Part shown: positions 1 through 10,190 of the stretch, piece after piece
Layout of the letters: each line of letters starts with the position of its first letter
Position numbering within the stretch: position 1 is the first letter of the stretch
Source of the DNA: Acidobacteriota bacterium
GTDB lineage: Bacteria > Acidobacteriota > Holophagae > Acanthopleuribacterales > Acanthopleuribacteraceae
DNA length: 64,000 nucleotides
NCBI GenBank assembly: GCA_020637335.1
Contig: JACJWC010000012.1
Coordinates: 1 to 64,000, forward strand
Direction: 5' to 3'
Notes under the pieces: generated by a model
Told to the model about the DNA's origin: nothing
What the model saw: only the letters and a program-made list of their open reading frames with translations
Databases searched by the model: none
Translations under genes and position numbers: made by a program

Positions 1-168
1 CTTCAGGCCGGAATTGGTAATTCCAATAAAATTAATCACTTAGATTCTCATGTTGAAATTCACTGGTGCGCATTACTTCTCTTCCCATCCTCGCCCTCCT
101 CTTTCGATTTGACAACTGTCAACCTATGCCTGGACAAGAAAGTTTCACCGAAATTCAATTCCATATGG

Positions 169-2790
169 CTAAAACTGGGCTTCGAGCCGCAGATAATACG
201 AGCCGCCGTTAAAGCCGAAAGGGGCTGTTCGACGCGGGTAGGGAAAGATACCGTTAAACGAAATTTCGTCGCGGTTCCTGTCGGGGTACACATCAAAAAT
301 ATTTTGGGCCCCGAGGTTGATTCGCCAGGACTTGCCAAATTTCCGACCCAGATCCAGGTCTGTGATCCACTTGCCGGAAAAGGTTTGGTCCAGGTCGGGA
401 TTGGCAGCACTTTCGACCGTTTTGACCGAACCGTAATAATGACTGTGCAAGTGTAAATCGCCCCAACGATGGCGCAAATTCAGGTTGAGGTCGTAACTGA
501 CCCTTGGTTGGGCCGATTCAATCCGTTCGCGTTCAATCCGATCAAACAGGGTTTCGCCCAGGCCAGCCAATGCGCCCGGTGTCTTCACTTCACCCACCAC
601 CTCCGTTTTGCTCCAGTTGGCCGAAAAATTGGTTTCCATTTGCAGCCCGCGCCAGGCCGGCGGCACATAACTGACAACCAGATCGGCTCCCCGCGTTTCG
701 GTATCGACCGCATTGGTGAAGAATTGGGCCGCTGCCACTCCCAATGGATTTAACACGCTACCAATCGGGCCATCAACTGGCTGACCATTCTCCGTTTCGC
801 TGCGGAACAAGCCCGATAACACGATACGCTCATCGATATTTATGGCAAAAAAATCCAGACTCATCTGCAGATTCGGCCGCGGACGCGCCGTAAAACCCAA
901 ACTCAAATGCTGAGAGGTTTCCGGTTTGAGCTGAGGAATGCCCAGTCCGGTTGCCACGGCTGAATCGTTGCGGAAAGTACCTACTTCAAACGGGATCAGG
1001 CCTCCCGTTTGATTGTCAAAAACAAATTGGGTCGAGGTGTTGTTGAAATAGACCTGGTGCAACGAGGGTGCTCGATACCCGGTACTCAGTGCCCCGCGTA
1101 AAGCCGTGTGATCTGTCAGTTCGTAACGGCTGGCCAGTTTTCCGCTCAGATTATCGCCAAAATCGCCCAGATCTTCATAACGCAGGGCCAAACTGGTTTC
1201 CCACTTTTCTTTGGGCTGAACGGAGAACTGACCGTAAAGGCCTAAATTATCCCGGTCCTCATCCACTTCATTGCTGGGCCGAAACCCCGGAAACACCTGA
1301 ATGCCTGGCGATGCGGTCCCGCCAAACTGGTCGGGAAACCCGCCATCGATGTAGGAGGCGGGTTCGCCGGCTTTTATTTGGTAATTCTCGCGGCGCCATT
1401 CCAGGCCGTAGGCAAAGGTCAGCGCTCCTAATCCACCCGCTTCCCCAAAAGAAACGCCATCCAGGTTCAACGTGGTTTCCTGAAGCGCGAGCCCACCCGC
1501 ATCGGCTTCCGTTGGGCTATTGGGCCCCATAGACACATTATTGGAATTGGCCACGTGGTAATCAAATTGGTTTTCCCCGGAGGTCAGGCTGAAATCCAAC
1601 TGACTGCCACGCCACACCGTTTTGAACCCAACCCCAAAGCTGAAATCATCGACATCGGTTTGGATCAGCGGCAAAAAACCATCGGGGTGAATCTCTGGCA
1701 CGGTACGCGCATCCAGAGCCCGTCGAAAAAAGCCCCCCGATTCACCTTCCCGTTGCGATAACCCACCAAACAAATAAAAGGTCCCGGCAGAAAAGGGTCG
1801 CGACCCATTGAGGAAAAAATAGGTATTGTCCGAATCGGCATCGCCGTAGCGGTGATTCAAGCGGTCGATGGTCATTTCTCGCGGATCTGGGGCACCGTCC
1901 GGCAGCGCGCGATATTGTTGGCGCGGATCCAGCCCTGCCCGATTAGTCGCCTCCCGATTGCGCAGTTCGGCTGCCACCAGAAAAAAGCCATCACCCCAAT
2001 TCATCCCGTGGGAGAGGCCCAGCTGCACGGTTTCACCATCGCCCTCATAGGTTTCACCCCACTGGCTCTGCACGCGGGTACCCGGCTTGGAGCGCAGGGA
2101 GAGGTTAATCACGCCAGCAATTGCATCCGACCCGTATTGGGCCGAGGCACCATCTCGCAGAATCTCAATTTTGTCGATGGCCGAGCTGGGGATCGCATTT
2201 AAATCAACACCAGCAGATCCGCGCCCCACCGAGCCATTCACGTGGACCAAGGCGCTATGGTGCCGGCGTTTGCCCTGCAACAGGACCAGGGTCTGATCCG
2301 GCCCTAACCCGCGCAAGGTCATGGGTCGCACACTATCGGTGCCATCCGAAATGGTGGAGGTTGCAAGGTGAAAGGATGGGGCCATAGCCTGCAGGGCGCG
2401 GCCCAATTCGGTTGCTCCGGTTTGGGTTATGTCCTCACCGCGAAAAACATCCACCGGAGCCGGCGTCTCCAAAGCCGTGCGTTCTACCCTGTTGCCAATG
2501 ACGACCAACTCCTCGCCAAAACTGGCTGGCGCCGGTTGCATGACGATTTGCATTTCACTGTCATTAACCACAACCACCTTGCGTGTCACCGTCAAATAAC
2601 CCGGTTTAATCAAGGTCAAGGAATAGCTTGCCGGCGCCAATAAAAGGGTCACACGACCCTGTCCATCGGTTAACGCTTCCCCATCAGCCCAAAGCACTCG
2701 AACCCCTGCCAACGGTTTCGCATCCCCATCAACGACCACCAATTCAATGGATTGCGGAGCATAAACCAGCCAAAGCAAGCACCAAATCAT
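169..2790 (-). CDS. TonB-dependent outer-membrane receptor
   Basis: This protein of about 873 residues reads as a complete TonB-dependent receptor, which takes up a bulky ligand across the outer membrane using TonB energy. Residues 1-15 form a short hydrophobic signal. Residues 16-90 look like a carboxypeptidase-regulatory (beta-sandwich) domain. The plug follows at about 90-230 with the typical LRDGASAQYGSDAIAGVIN segment, then a 22-strand-type barrel ending in an aromatic terminus (LRLEAQF), as BAM substrates do. The ATG at 2790 is preferred over a GTG at 2799 because GAGG lies eight bases upstream of it. The CarbD-like N-terminus and the barrel details (GYRAPSLHQVYF) resemble the SusC-like/vitamin-type receptors of Acidobacteriota, but the ligand cannot be read from sequence. 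It is transcribed alone, with no SusD partner next to it. Confidence 0.93.
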   Translation of the reverse strand: MIWCLLWLVYAPQSIELVVVDGDAKPLAGVRVLWADGEALTDGQGRVTLLLAPASYSLTLIKPGYLTVTRKVVVVNDSEMQIVMQPAPASFGEELVVIGNRVERTALETPAPVDVFRGEDITQTGATELGRALQAMAPSFHLATSTISDGTDSVRPMTLRGLGPDQTLVLLQGKRRHHSALVHVNGSVGRGSAGVDLNAIPSSAIDKIEILRDGASAQYGSDAIAGVINLSLRSKPGTRVQSQWGETYEGDGETVQLGLSHGMNWGDGFFLVAAELRNREATNRAGLDPRQQYRALPDGAPDPREMTIDRLNHRYGDADSDNTYFFLNGSRPFSAGTFYLFGGLSQREGESGGFFRRALDARTVPEIHPDGFLPLIQTDVDDFSFGVGFKTVWRGSQLDFSLTSGENQFDYHVANSNNVSMGPNSPTEADAGGLALQETTLNLDGVSFGEAGGLGALTFAYGLEWRRENYQIKAGEPASYIDGGFPDQFGGTASPGIQVFPGFRPSNEVDEDRDNLGLYGQFSVQPKEKWETSLALRYEDLGDFGDNLSGKLASRYELTDHTALRGALSTGYRAPSLHQVYFNNTSTQFVFDNQTGGLIPFEVGTFRNDSAVATGLGIPQLKPETSQHLSLGFTARPRPNLQMSLDFFAINIDERIVLSGLFRSETENGQPVDGPIGSVLNPLGVAAAQFFTNAVDTETRGADLVVSYVPPAWRGLQMETNFSANWSKTEVVGEVKTPGALAGLGETLFDRIERERIESAQPRVSYDLNLNLRHRWGDLHLHSHYYGSVKTVESAANPDLDQTFSGKWITDLDLGRKFGKSWRINLGAQNIFDVYPDRNRDEISFNGIFPYPRRTAPFGFNGGSYYLRLEAQF

Positions 2791-2893
2791 AGCGAACACC
2801 TCATTGTGGGAAGTGAACCCAGCCTAAGTGCCCATGCCTCGCTGTGTCAAATTTTTTACGGGATCCCAGGTTAAGGCAAATAAATGCTGATTG

Positions 2894-3694
2894 TTAATCA
2901 GAGGAAAAGGGTTTGAGACAGGCGGCCCCAATCCAATACGGAATCAACCAGGGTACAGCTGGAATTCCTACGACGAACCCAGGCTGCAAATACCAGGGCT
3001 CGCTGCCGGGATGCGGAAAAGAAAAACCGCGCAGGGCCAACGCGATCAAGGCAACGGTACAAATCCCACCAAAGATAAAACTGAATCGCGGCCTCACCCA
3101 TCGGTGTTGGGCCAGAAGAACAAGCAATAACAAGGTGGCTGCATAGGTCATCAGACAATCCGCAAAAAGGAGACTATCCATGACATTATTCAAAAATTTG
3201 AGATCAGCAGAAACATCGCCTTCACGGATCCAATTCACAAAAAAACCGAGTTGGAAACAACACCAAACCATGTAACCAGCGCTTGCTAAGTTGATTAGTG
3301 CTTTGCAGTAAGGGACCCAATCCACTCCTGCGGGCTGTTTGGGCAATTGATGCAGTAAACCGGAAAAGCCCAGGTAAATCGCCGCTGAAGCCATTAGCAG
3401 TACGGCATAACGCATCACATTTTCGGGTAAGGTCGAAAGCCAGGGCGGGCCTAACCCCACCCAAAACAAGGCAAATATGGCCCAAGGCAGCATCAACAGC
3501 ACACCTGCCACCACGCGCTGCGGGTTGGTGGCCCAAATCGTTTTGGCCTGCGCCCAAATCAATAGACAAAACCCAAGGAACAGAGCCACCCCAACAGCCT
3601 GATAGACACCGGAAATGCGTAAAAATCTTGGGGCACAGGCAACCACCAAAACTGGGAATAGGAGGCACATCCACCGAAATATTGGCTTCGACAT
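2894..3694 (-). CDS. Multi-pass membrane protein of unknown function
   Basis: I do not recognise a family. The 266-residue product is strongly hydrophobic, with about seven likely membrane segments (for example FLRISGVYQAVGVALFLGFC, LLMLPWAIFALFWVGLG, LLMASAAIYLGFSGLL, MTYAATLLLLVLLAQ). The segments are joined by short loops rich in basic residues and Trp. No catalytic motif is visible. I start it at ATG 3694, with GGGAG five bases upstream, rather than at GTG 3700. It lies just upstream of the TonB receptor on the same strand with about 100 bases between them, so cotranscription is possible but not evident. Confidence 0.7.
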   Translation of the reverse strand: MSKPIFRWMCLLFPVLVVACAPRFLRISGVYQAVGVALFLGFCLLIWAQAKTIWATNPQRVVAGVLLMLPWAIFALFWVGLGPPWLSTLPENVMRYAVLLMASAAIYLGFSGLLHQLPKQPAGVDWVPYCKALINLASAGYMVWCCFQLGFFVNWIREGDVSADLKFLNNVMDSLLFADCLMTYAATLLLLVLLAQHRWVRPRFSFIFGGICTVALIALALRGFSFPHPGSEPWYLQPGFVVGIPAVPWLIPYWIGAACLKPFSSD

Positions 3695-4096
3695 CAACAC
3701 TCCCTGCTTTGAAGGTCCATTCTTTTATATCCATCTTACAGGGCATTCCTTAATTTGATAGGTTTTCATGACGTGCCCGAAAAGAAACCCAGATCCATGG
3801 ATGTCCAAAAACTGTTTATGACCTATACGAAATCCCCCTCCCGTCTGGAGTTCAAACTGTGAAAATGAACCATCCATCTGGTAAACGTCCGCATCTTATT
3901 TTTGACTAGATAGACAGACCAGCGCTTTTTGCCCCTAACCGCTTCCCAACCGGGTCACCTCATAAATCCACTGAATTCTTTAGGTCCAACCCTTCGGACA
4001 CGCTAGGATTAGGCTCGGCGTTAACGCCCCATCCCGAACAAGAGGTAACGGGTTTATGGCCAGTTCTAAAAATGCCCATTACCGATCGGAACATTC
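3695..4096. other. Intergenic region with divergent promoters
   Basis: This 400-base gap separates two divergent genes and must carry both promoters. I see no convincing -35/-10 pair. The only ordered element is a perfect 12-base palindrome GGCGTTAACGCC at 4017-4028, about 70 bases before the oxygenase start, which could be an operator. No ORF, RNA gene or repeat family is recognisable. Confidence 0.4.
4017..4028. promoter_or_regulatory. Palindrome upstream of the oxygenase gene
   Basis: GGCGTTAACGCC is a perfect 6+6 palindrome about 70 bases upstream of the JmjC/cupin gene. Its position would suit a dimeric regulator, but no regulator is encoded next to it, and a 12-base palindrome can occur by chance. 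Confidence 0.25.
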
Positions 4097-5380
4097 ATGA
4101 AACCAGCACCCACCCAAAACCCGCAATCTCCCAATTTCGAATTCTGGCAACAATTCCTGGCCAATCACTGGGAACAAAAACCCTTTTTTGGCCAATGGGA
4201 TTCCGGCATCACCGAAGAATACCTTTTTGAAGGTATGCTGGCCGCAGCAGACTTTGAATTGGCCCAGGAACAAAGCAATTTCTGCGATCCGTTCCGCGTC
4301 TCACTGGATGGCACCCATGTCCTGGACTTTGAAACCCTTTGCGCCTTCCTACCCGCCGCGCAAGACTGTAATTTTGATGGCTATTCGCAAAGGATCCAAG
4401 AACAGTGGGGCGGTGATCTCGGCATCCAAATCAGCAAAATCTCACGCTTCTCGCCGGCGATCTGGCAACGGGTACGCCGCTTCCTTGCACCCTTCTTCGA
4501 CCAGGCGGGGCTCGTGCCAGAAACCATTGAAATCGACCTGTTTTTTGGCCAATACCAACAAACCCATTTCGGCGTGCACCGCGATGCCGACAGTACCTTC
4601 ACCTTTGGCATCCAAGGCGAAAAAACCTTTCGCATGTGGCCCTTTGAAACCTTCAGCCCAGAAATGGCGGTTGAAGGTTGGCCGGCCCATATCCAGGACC
4701 GCTACTACGAAAAGTTCCGCAACAAAGGTCAGACAGTACCCGTCCGACCAGGCACCCTGCTCTATTGGCCCAGTTCCGTCTGGCATGTCGGCGAATCACC
4801 AAATTCCTGGAGCGTGACCCTGGCTGTGGCGCTGACCCTGAAACCCGACCCCTATGAACGAATCAAAGCCATCATTTCCAGCCTATTACCCGATCCGGTC
4901 CAAGTCGTGAACCCCAACTTCTACCGTTGCGATATCCCAGCCCGCAAGCAAACAACACCAGAACTGGCCCCAGCCCTGGCGGAAGCGCTGGCCGATATTT
5001 GTGCCGCCATGGCCAACCCGACCTTGGACCAACACATCTGCCTGGATTGGCTCAAACAGGTTTCAGGCTGTGGCCTAACCGCCACCTCGCCGCCCGCTGA
5101 AATTGACCTGAACACCCTGGAACCGCTCAAAATCAACCCCACCTTTCCCATTCACTGGAAGGTCTTTGAACCCAACACCTTGGTCCTGGCCGCCAACGGC
5201 TACGGTGCCATTTTCCAGGTGGAAAACGGGCTGGACTTCCTGATTTCCGCCTTTCAAACCTGGAACCAAGGCCAAATCCTCCCTCTCGCCCATTTCCTGG
5301 AAAACTCAGCGCCCGAATCGCAAACTCAAATCCATGCGATCCTGGATACGCTTGCTTCCTGGTACTTATTTAGCCCCTAG
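4097..5380 (+). CDS. JmjC/cupin-4 type Fe(II)/2-oxoglutarate oxygenase
   Basis: The 427-residue product has the hallmarks of the JmjC/cupin_4 branch (RoxA/YcfD-like) of Fe(II)- and 2-oxoglutarate-dependent oxygenases. The facial triad is visible as the HxD in FGVHRDADSTFTFGIQGEK (about residues 158-160) and a distal His in SSVWHVGES (about residue 236). A Lys in GIQGEKTFRMWP is a candidate 2-oxoglutarate anchor. The N-terminus (NFEFWQQFLANHWEQKPFF) matches the WxxxPxF-like opening of this family. The C-terminal 150 residues resemble a winged-helix-like tail but are divergent. Known relatives hydroxylate ribosomal proteins or other macromolecules; the substrate here is unknown. The ribosome-binding site before the ATG is weak. 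Confidence 0.8.
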   Translation: MKPAPTQNPQSPNFEFWQQFLANHWEQKPFFGQWDSGITEEYLFEGMLAAADFELAQEQSNFCDPFRVSLDGTHVLDFETLCAFLPAAQDCNFDGYSQRIQEQWGGDLGIQISKISRFSPAIWQRVRRFLAPFFDQAGLVPETIEIDLFFGQYQQTHFGVHRDADSTFTFGIQGEKTFRMWPFETFSPEMAVEGWPAHIQDRYYEKFRNKGQTVPVRPGTLLYWPSSVWHVGESPNSWSVTLAVALTLKPDPYERIKAIISSLLPDPVQVVNPNFYRCDIPARKQTTPELAPALAEALADICAAMANPTLDQHICLDWLKQVSGCGLTATSPPAEIDLNTLEPLKINPTFPIHWKVFEPNTLVLAANGYGAIFQVENGLDFLISAFQTWNQGQILPLAHFLENSAPESQTQIHAILDTLASWYLFSP

Positions 5381-5495
5381 TCGGCAAAGCAACTTCCTCA
5401 TCATGGAGCAACCAAAAAATTTTCACCAATAGCTATGAGCCCGTTTTCTCCGATTTCACGCACTGCCTAGTGTGAGCCCTTTTGAGGAGGAGAAA

Positions 5496-8400
5496 ATGCA
5501 AGTCTTATTTTTGGCCTATGGATTGGTGTTATTACAAGAGCCCATCGGGCATATACCCGCTTACTTCACGGAGCCAGATCGGCACAACCTGATTTATCTG
5601 CAGTCCCAGTCTGGTCAGCTGGTTTTTCCTGGCCAGGACCTATTGGAGAAATTAGGCACAACCAAAGGGTTGAGCCTGCGTTTGGACGGACAAACGGCTG
5701 CTCTTTTTCATTACATGGTAGGACCGCCAGCCGAGTGGCAATTAGGGTTAAAAACTTTTCGACACTTGATTCTTGATGCGTCGGGTCTTGAACTCAAGTT
5801 AACTGGATTTCAAAACGCGCTTCGTGCGGAATGGACATTCCTGAATGCTCAAGGTGAAGAAAACGGCATTCTGCTTTTTGAGCATGGACAGGTGATTAGC
5901 CTCGATAAAACAGGCTGGCTGGAGCTTGAGGTGCAAGGGCAAAGGGTGCGCATCTCCCCGCCGGAAGTGAAAGGCCTCGAATTAAACGTCGAAGCCAAAA
6001 ACAAGGTTGGATTTAAGCTCAAAGACGGAAAAGTTTCATTTGAGCTCCCATTCAGCAAAGAATTCCAGCCTTTTTCGTTGAGTTCAACCTTAATCTGGAG
6101 CAGCGTGTTCGGCGACGATACAGACGACACCATCACCGATTTCCAAAAGGACGGAGCTGGCAATTTCCTGCTGGCTGGCTCGATTCAATCCGCCCTGTTT
6201 TGGCCATTGACCGTGGGCACGAGGGGCAATAAAAGCTTTGGAAGAGATGCGTTTCTCACCAAACTCAACAGTTCGGGCACGGCGCCAATGTGGACGAGTT
6301 TGCTGGGGGGTTATGGCCATGATGAGATAAAAGCTTTTGCATTGATGACAGACGGAACGATTTGGGCCGTTGGCACAACCAGTTCGAATAATTTTCCGGT
6401 CACGGATGGGTCAACCTTTCAGGGTTATTACGATGGGTTCTTACTCCATCTTGCCAGTGATGGGTCCGTCTTGTATGCCAGTACGTTTGGGGGAATGCAG
6501 ACGGAGACCCCCAAATGCATCCGGATTTCAGGTTCTACCCTTTGGATAGCCGGATCCACACGGTCTACCAATTTCCCAACAACCGCCAACGCACTGGACT
6601 CGGTCCTCTCGGGTTCAGAGGACGGTTTTATTTTGGCCGCAAACAGCACGAGCGGAGCGATTCAATTCGCCAGTTTTTGGGGTGGATCCGATTCGGATGA
6701 GATCAACGCCCTGGACTTGGATGGCGCAGGCAATATCTATTTTGGCGGCGAAACGCGCAGTACAGATTTCCCAACAACCACAGGTGTTTTCAGCAGATCC
6801 ATGGCGGGTGCGGGTGATGCATTTTTAACGAAAATATCACCGGGATTGGGTTTGGTGTATTCAACCTACCTGGGTGGAACCGGAATTGACAGTATACAAG
6901 ACCTCATTCTAGTGCCCGGAAACGAGGTATTGATGACGGGTCAGGCCTCCAATTCGTTCCCAACAACACCCGGTGTCTACAAACCCATATCCGATTACCG
7001 CGATGCTTTCGTCGTCCAAATCAATGCAACAGCCAGCAGCCTAACCTTCGCGACAGCCTTAGGCGGCAGTAATATGGAATTGGGCCAACGCGTAATGCTT
7101 GTCGGCAACCAAATCTTGGTTGCGGGGAGTACCGAATCTGTCAATTTCCCTGCGATGGGTCAGCAACACCACGGAGCTTCTGACATTTTCGTCGCCTATC
7201 TAAACGCCAATGGAACGCAACTGCTCAATGCGCAGCTCCTTGGCGGTGCTGATTACGACTTCTTGAATTCCACCCGCATTCATAATGGAAAAATACTGTT
7301 GGCAGGTAAAACCTTTTCCAATGACTTTCCCGTATCGAATGATGGTTTAATGACCCAAATGCGCGGATCCAGTGACGGGTTTTTCTCGGTTTTGTCCGCT
7401 AGTTTGGCCCAGGAGTACTCCAGTTTTTTAGGCGGTGAAGGGTTTGATGCTGCCAGGGACGCTGTTTCCGATAGTAATGGCAATATCATACTGTGTGGCT
7501 ACACCACCTCGGACCTGTTCCCGGTAACCGTTACCAGCCCTAACTTTTTTCCGGACTTGGCTGCCGATGTCGTGGTCAGCAAAGTATCCGCCGATGGCAC
7601 GCAACTCCTTTTTTCGTCTCGAATCGGTGGTAATGGCAATGATTACGGCAGGCAAATTGCCCTGGATACGATGGGCGATATTTATGTGGCCGGTGAAACT
7701 TCTTCCAGCGATTTCCCAGTAACCAGTGGCGCTTTTGACACCTCCTATGGCGGCAATGGCGACGGATTTGTTTTGAAACTGAGCAGTACCGGAGATAGCC
7801 TGAAATTCAGCACCTATCTGGGTTCTTCCGGTTGGGACCAGTTATTAGGCCTAAAATTGAAGGGCCAACTCGCCATAGTCGTCGGTGCCACCAATGACGC
7901 CAGCTTTCCCACCACCGCAGGTGCAATTAGTCAGACCCTTTCTGGTGGGACGGATGCCTATTTAAGTGTGCTCAATACAACCGGGTCAAGCCTTTCCTAC
8001 AGCACGTTTCTGGGTGGATCTGGTTCGGATATTGGATTTGACGTCGCTTTGGACAGCTCCGATAATATTTACGTTTTAGGCCATACCACTTCAAGTAATT
8101 TCCCCACCGTGTCTGGGTGTTATGACGTGACACACAATGGCGAGCAAGACATCTTTTTAACCCGCATAAGTTCGGTAGGCACCTTAACCCGCTCGACGTT
8201 CCTGGGTGGCAGCCAAAACGACCAAGGCCAACACCTGGTTATGAGCAGTGATGGCCCCATCATCGCCGGTTGGAGCCAATCTTTAGATTTCCCGACCCTG
8301 AACGCCTGGCAAACCACCCAGAAGGGTAGTTTGGATGTAGTGCTGGCCAAATTTAACGCGCAACTCACCGCCTTATCCTTTTCGACCTATTTGGGCGGTA

Positions 8401-10190
8401 CGTCTCTGGATTCACCAACCTGCTTGGCTCTTGATAGTTCAGGCCGGATTTGGGTCGGGGGCCAAACTTCATCTAGCTCATTTCCCACAAGTAGTGGACC
8501 CATGCAAAATCAGTTGGGCGGACTCTACGACATGTTCTTGCACCAATTTTCCGCGAACGGATCGCAACTCGTTTATGGCTCCTATTTTGGCGGTTCGGGC
8601 ACCGAATCGTGTGCAGCCATCCTACCTCGGCCAGACGGAAGCCTGAGTGTGGTTGGATCTTCCAACACACCGGATTTCCCAATCACACCGGGCGCATACA
8701 CCAGTTATTATTCTGGCGGCATGGATATTGTAGTCGCTCAGATATGCCCAGTTCAGAAGCCGGGCCCCATTAATGGCCCACAGGAAGTGTGCGGCTCTGG
8801 TTCGGTTATTTATTCCATATCCGCCCTACCTGGAATTTCGATTTACAACTGGTCGGTCCCATCGGGGGCAACCATAATATCCGGTCAGACAACCACCAGT
8901 ATTTCTGTGCAACTCAACGGTCATCCCGGCACCATATCGGTGAAAGCCATGGGCACCTGCGGCGAAAGTGACCCTTCGAGCATTGAGGTTACCTTTCCTC
9001 CGGCCCTGGGCTCCATTGGTACCATTCAAGGCGATTCAAGCTTTTGTCCAAATGAGCTCAAGCAATACAATATTGCGCCAGTCACAAACGCAACCCATTA
9101 TCAGTGGAACCTGCCAATGGGTACGACCATTGTCAGCGGCCAAGGCACAACCACACTCACCGCAATGATGGTCAGTTCCGGCGATATTGTGGTGGAAGCT
9201 TCCAATACCTGTGGACAAAAATTAAGCGATCCCAAAGCTGTAATCGCCATTCAGACTATCGGTTCGATAGGTCCCATTACTGGATCCGGTCCATATTGTC
9301 CCGAAACGGGCGGTTACACCTTTTCCGTAACGCCGGTAAGTGGTGCAACGCATTATGAATGGAGTCTGCCAGTAGGCGCTGTCATGACATCGGGTGCCGG
9401 CACCTCCAGTATCAAGGTTACGTTTGGCTTGGGTTACGGGAATCTTTCTGTAGTGGCCTCTAATCCCTGTGGTTCAACCAGTCCAGCCTCGATTTACCTG
9501 GATTTTTCAGACATCTTAAATATCTACCAACAGCCCGAAACCCAAATATCGTGTGTGGGTCAACGTGCTGAATTCTCAGTGGATATTGAAGGTTCACAAC
9601 CCCTTCAACTGACATGGTACAAGGATGGCATCCCCTTGAATCAACACGCAGAAACGTTGGTGATAGATCCGGTTTCTGAAGGCGATGAAGGCAGTTATCA
9701 ATGCCGCGCGGAAACACCTTGCGTGAGTGAATTTTCGGCAGCAGCCTATTTGGTGGTTGGGGGCATCCCAAAGGTCCAGCTTTTGCCATCCCATACAGCT
9801 CTTGGGTTGAGGGACCCCGAATTTCAGCTGGATTTAACCTGTGAGACGCCGCCTTTCTCCCTGGAGTGGTCCACTAGCCCCACAACGCCCTATTTAGACT
9901 TAGGCGCTTCCATCCGCCTTCAACCCGCACCAGCCGTTTCAACCCAAATCGATTGTACCTTCACCGACAGTGGGGGATCTGGTCCGATCCCGGTTCACGG
10001 TCTGCTCTTGGTCGCCCAAAATCCGGCCTTTTTGGATTTGAACGCAGATGGTTGCAATAACCTGCTGGATTTGTGGTTGCTGGCTCAAAATTGGCGCACT
10101 GTCATGAACCAGGATGCCGATGGCGACCATTGGATCGATATCAGGGATTTTTTGTACCTCAACTTGGATGACCCTGTTAATTGTCCTTAA
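5496..10190 (+). CDS. Giant SBBP-repeat secreted protein with PKD/Ig domains and dockerin-like tail
   Basis: The 1564-residue protein starts at ATG 5496, where GAGGAGG sits five bases upstream; an in-frame GTG at 5472 lacks such a site. Residues 1-20 form a short hydrophobic leader. About 14 SBBP (beta-propeller) repeats span roughly 190-1080, each marked by motifs such as YSTYLGGTGID, FSTYLGGTSLD and STFLGGSGSD, with an alternating NFPTT phrase. Three PKD-like modules follow (about 1085-1340; YNWSVPSGATIISG, YQWNLPMGTTIVSG, YEWSLPVGAVMTSG), then an Ig-like domain (WYKDGIPL...GSYQCRAE). The end has two calcium-loop-like segments (DLNADGCNNLLDL and DADGDHWIDIRDF) resembling a dockerin or EF-hand pair. 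It is probably secreted or cell-surface attached. Its 3' end overlaps the convergent kinase gene by 14 bases. Confidence 0.9.
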   Translation: MQVLFLAYGLVLLQEPIGHIPAYFTEPDRHNLIYLQSQSGQLVFPGQDLLEKLGTTKGLSLRLDGQTAALFHYMVGPPAEWQLGLKTFRHLILDASGLELKLTGFQNALRAEWTFLNAQGEENGILLFEHGQVISLDKTGWLELEVQGQRVRISPPEVKGLELNVEAKNKVGFKLKDGKVSFELPFSKEFQPFSLSSTLIWSSVFGDDTDDTITDFQKDGAGNFLLAGSIQSALFWPLTVGTRGNKSFGRDAFLTKLNSSGTAPMWTSLLGGYGHDEIKAFALMTDGTIWAVGTTSSNNFPVTDGSTFQGYYDGFLLHLASDGSVLYASTFGGMQTETPKCIRISGSTLWIAGSTRSTNFPTTANALDSVLSGSEDGFILAANSTSGAIQFASFWGGSDSDEINALDLDGAGNIYFGGETRSTDFPTTTGVFSRSMAGAGDAFLTKISPGLGLVYSTYLGGTGIDSIQDLILVPGNEVLMTGQASNSFPTTPGVYKPISDYRDAFVVQINATASSLTFATALGGSNMELGQRVMLVGNQILVAGSTESVNFPAMGQQHHGASDIFVAYLNANGTQLLNAQLLGGADYDFLNSTRIHNGKILLAGKTFSNDFPVSNDGLMTQMRGSSDGFFSVLSASLAQEYSSFLGGEGFDAARDAVSDSNGNIILCGYTTSDLFPVTVTSPNFFPDLAADVVVSKVSADGTQLLFSSRIGGNGNDYGRQIALDTMGDIYVAGETSSSDFPVTSGAFDTSYGGNGDGFVLKLSSTGDSLKFSTYLGSSGWDQLLGLKLKGQLAIVVGATNDASFPTTAGAISQTLSGGTDAYLSVLNTTGSSLSYSTFLGGSGSDIGFDVALDSSDNIYVLGHTTSSNFPTVSGCYDVTHNGEQDIFLTRISSVGTLTRSTFLGGSQNDQGQHLVMSSDGPIIAGWSQSLDFPTLNAWQTTQKGSLDVVLAKFNAQLTALSFSTYLGGTSLDSPTCLALDSSGRIWVGGQTSSSSFPTSSGPMQNQLGGLYDMFLHQFSANGSQLVYGSYFGGSGTESCAAILPRPDGSLSVVGSSNTPDFPITPGAYTSYYSGGMDIVVAQICPVQKPGPINGPQEVCGSGSVIYSISALPGISIYNWSVPSGATIISGQTTTSISVQLNGHPGTISVKAMGTCGESDPSSIEVTFPPALGSIGTIQGDSSFCPNELKQYNIAPVTNATHYQWNLPMGTTIVSGQGTTTLTAMMVSSGDIVVEASNTCGQKLSDPKAVIAIQTIGSIGPITGSGPYCPETGGYTFSVTPVSGATHYEWSLPVGAVMTSGAGTSSIKVTFGLGYGNLSVVASNPCGSTSPASIYLDFSDILNIYQQPETQISCVGQRAEFSVDIEGSQPLQLTWYKDGIPLNQHAETLVIDPVSEGDEGSYQCRAETPCVSEFSAAAYLVVGGIPKVQLLPSHTALGLRDPEFQLDLTCETPPFSLEWSTSPTTPYLDLGASIRLQPAPAVSTQIDCTFTDSGGSGPIPVHGLLLVAQNPAFLDLNADGCNNLLDLWLLAQNWRTVMNQDADGDHWIDIRDFLYLNLDDPVNCP

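Noticed and set aside
107..120. TTGACAACTGTCAA palindrome after the TonB receptor gene
   Set aside because: It is a short 5-bp stem with no gene positioned to use it as a promoter or operator; chance is likely.
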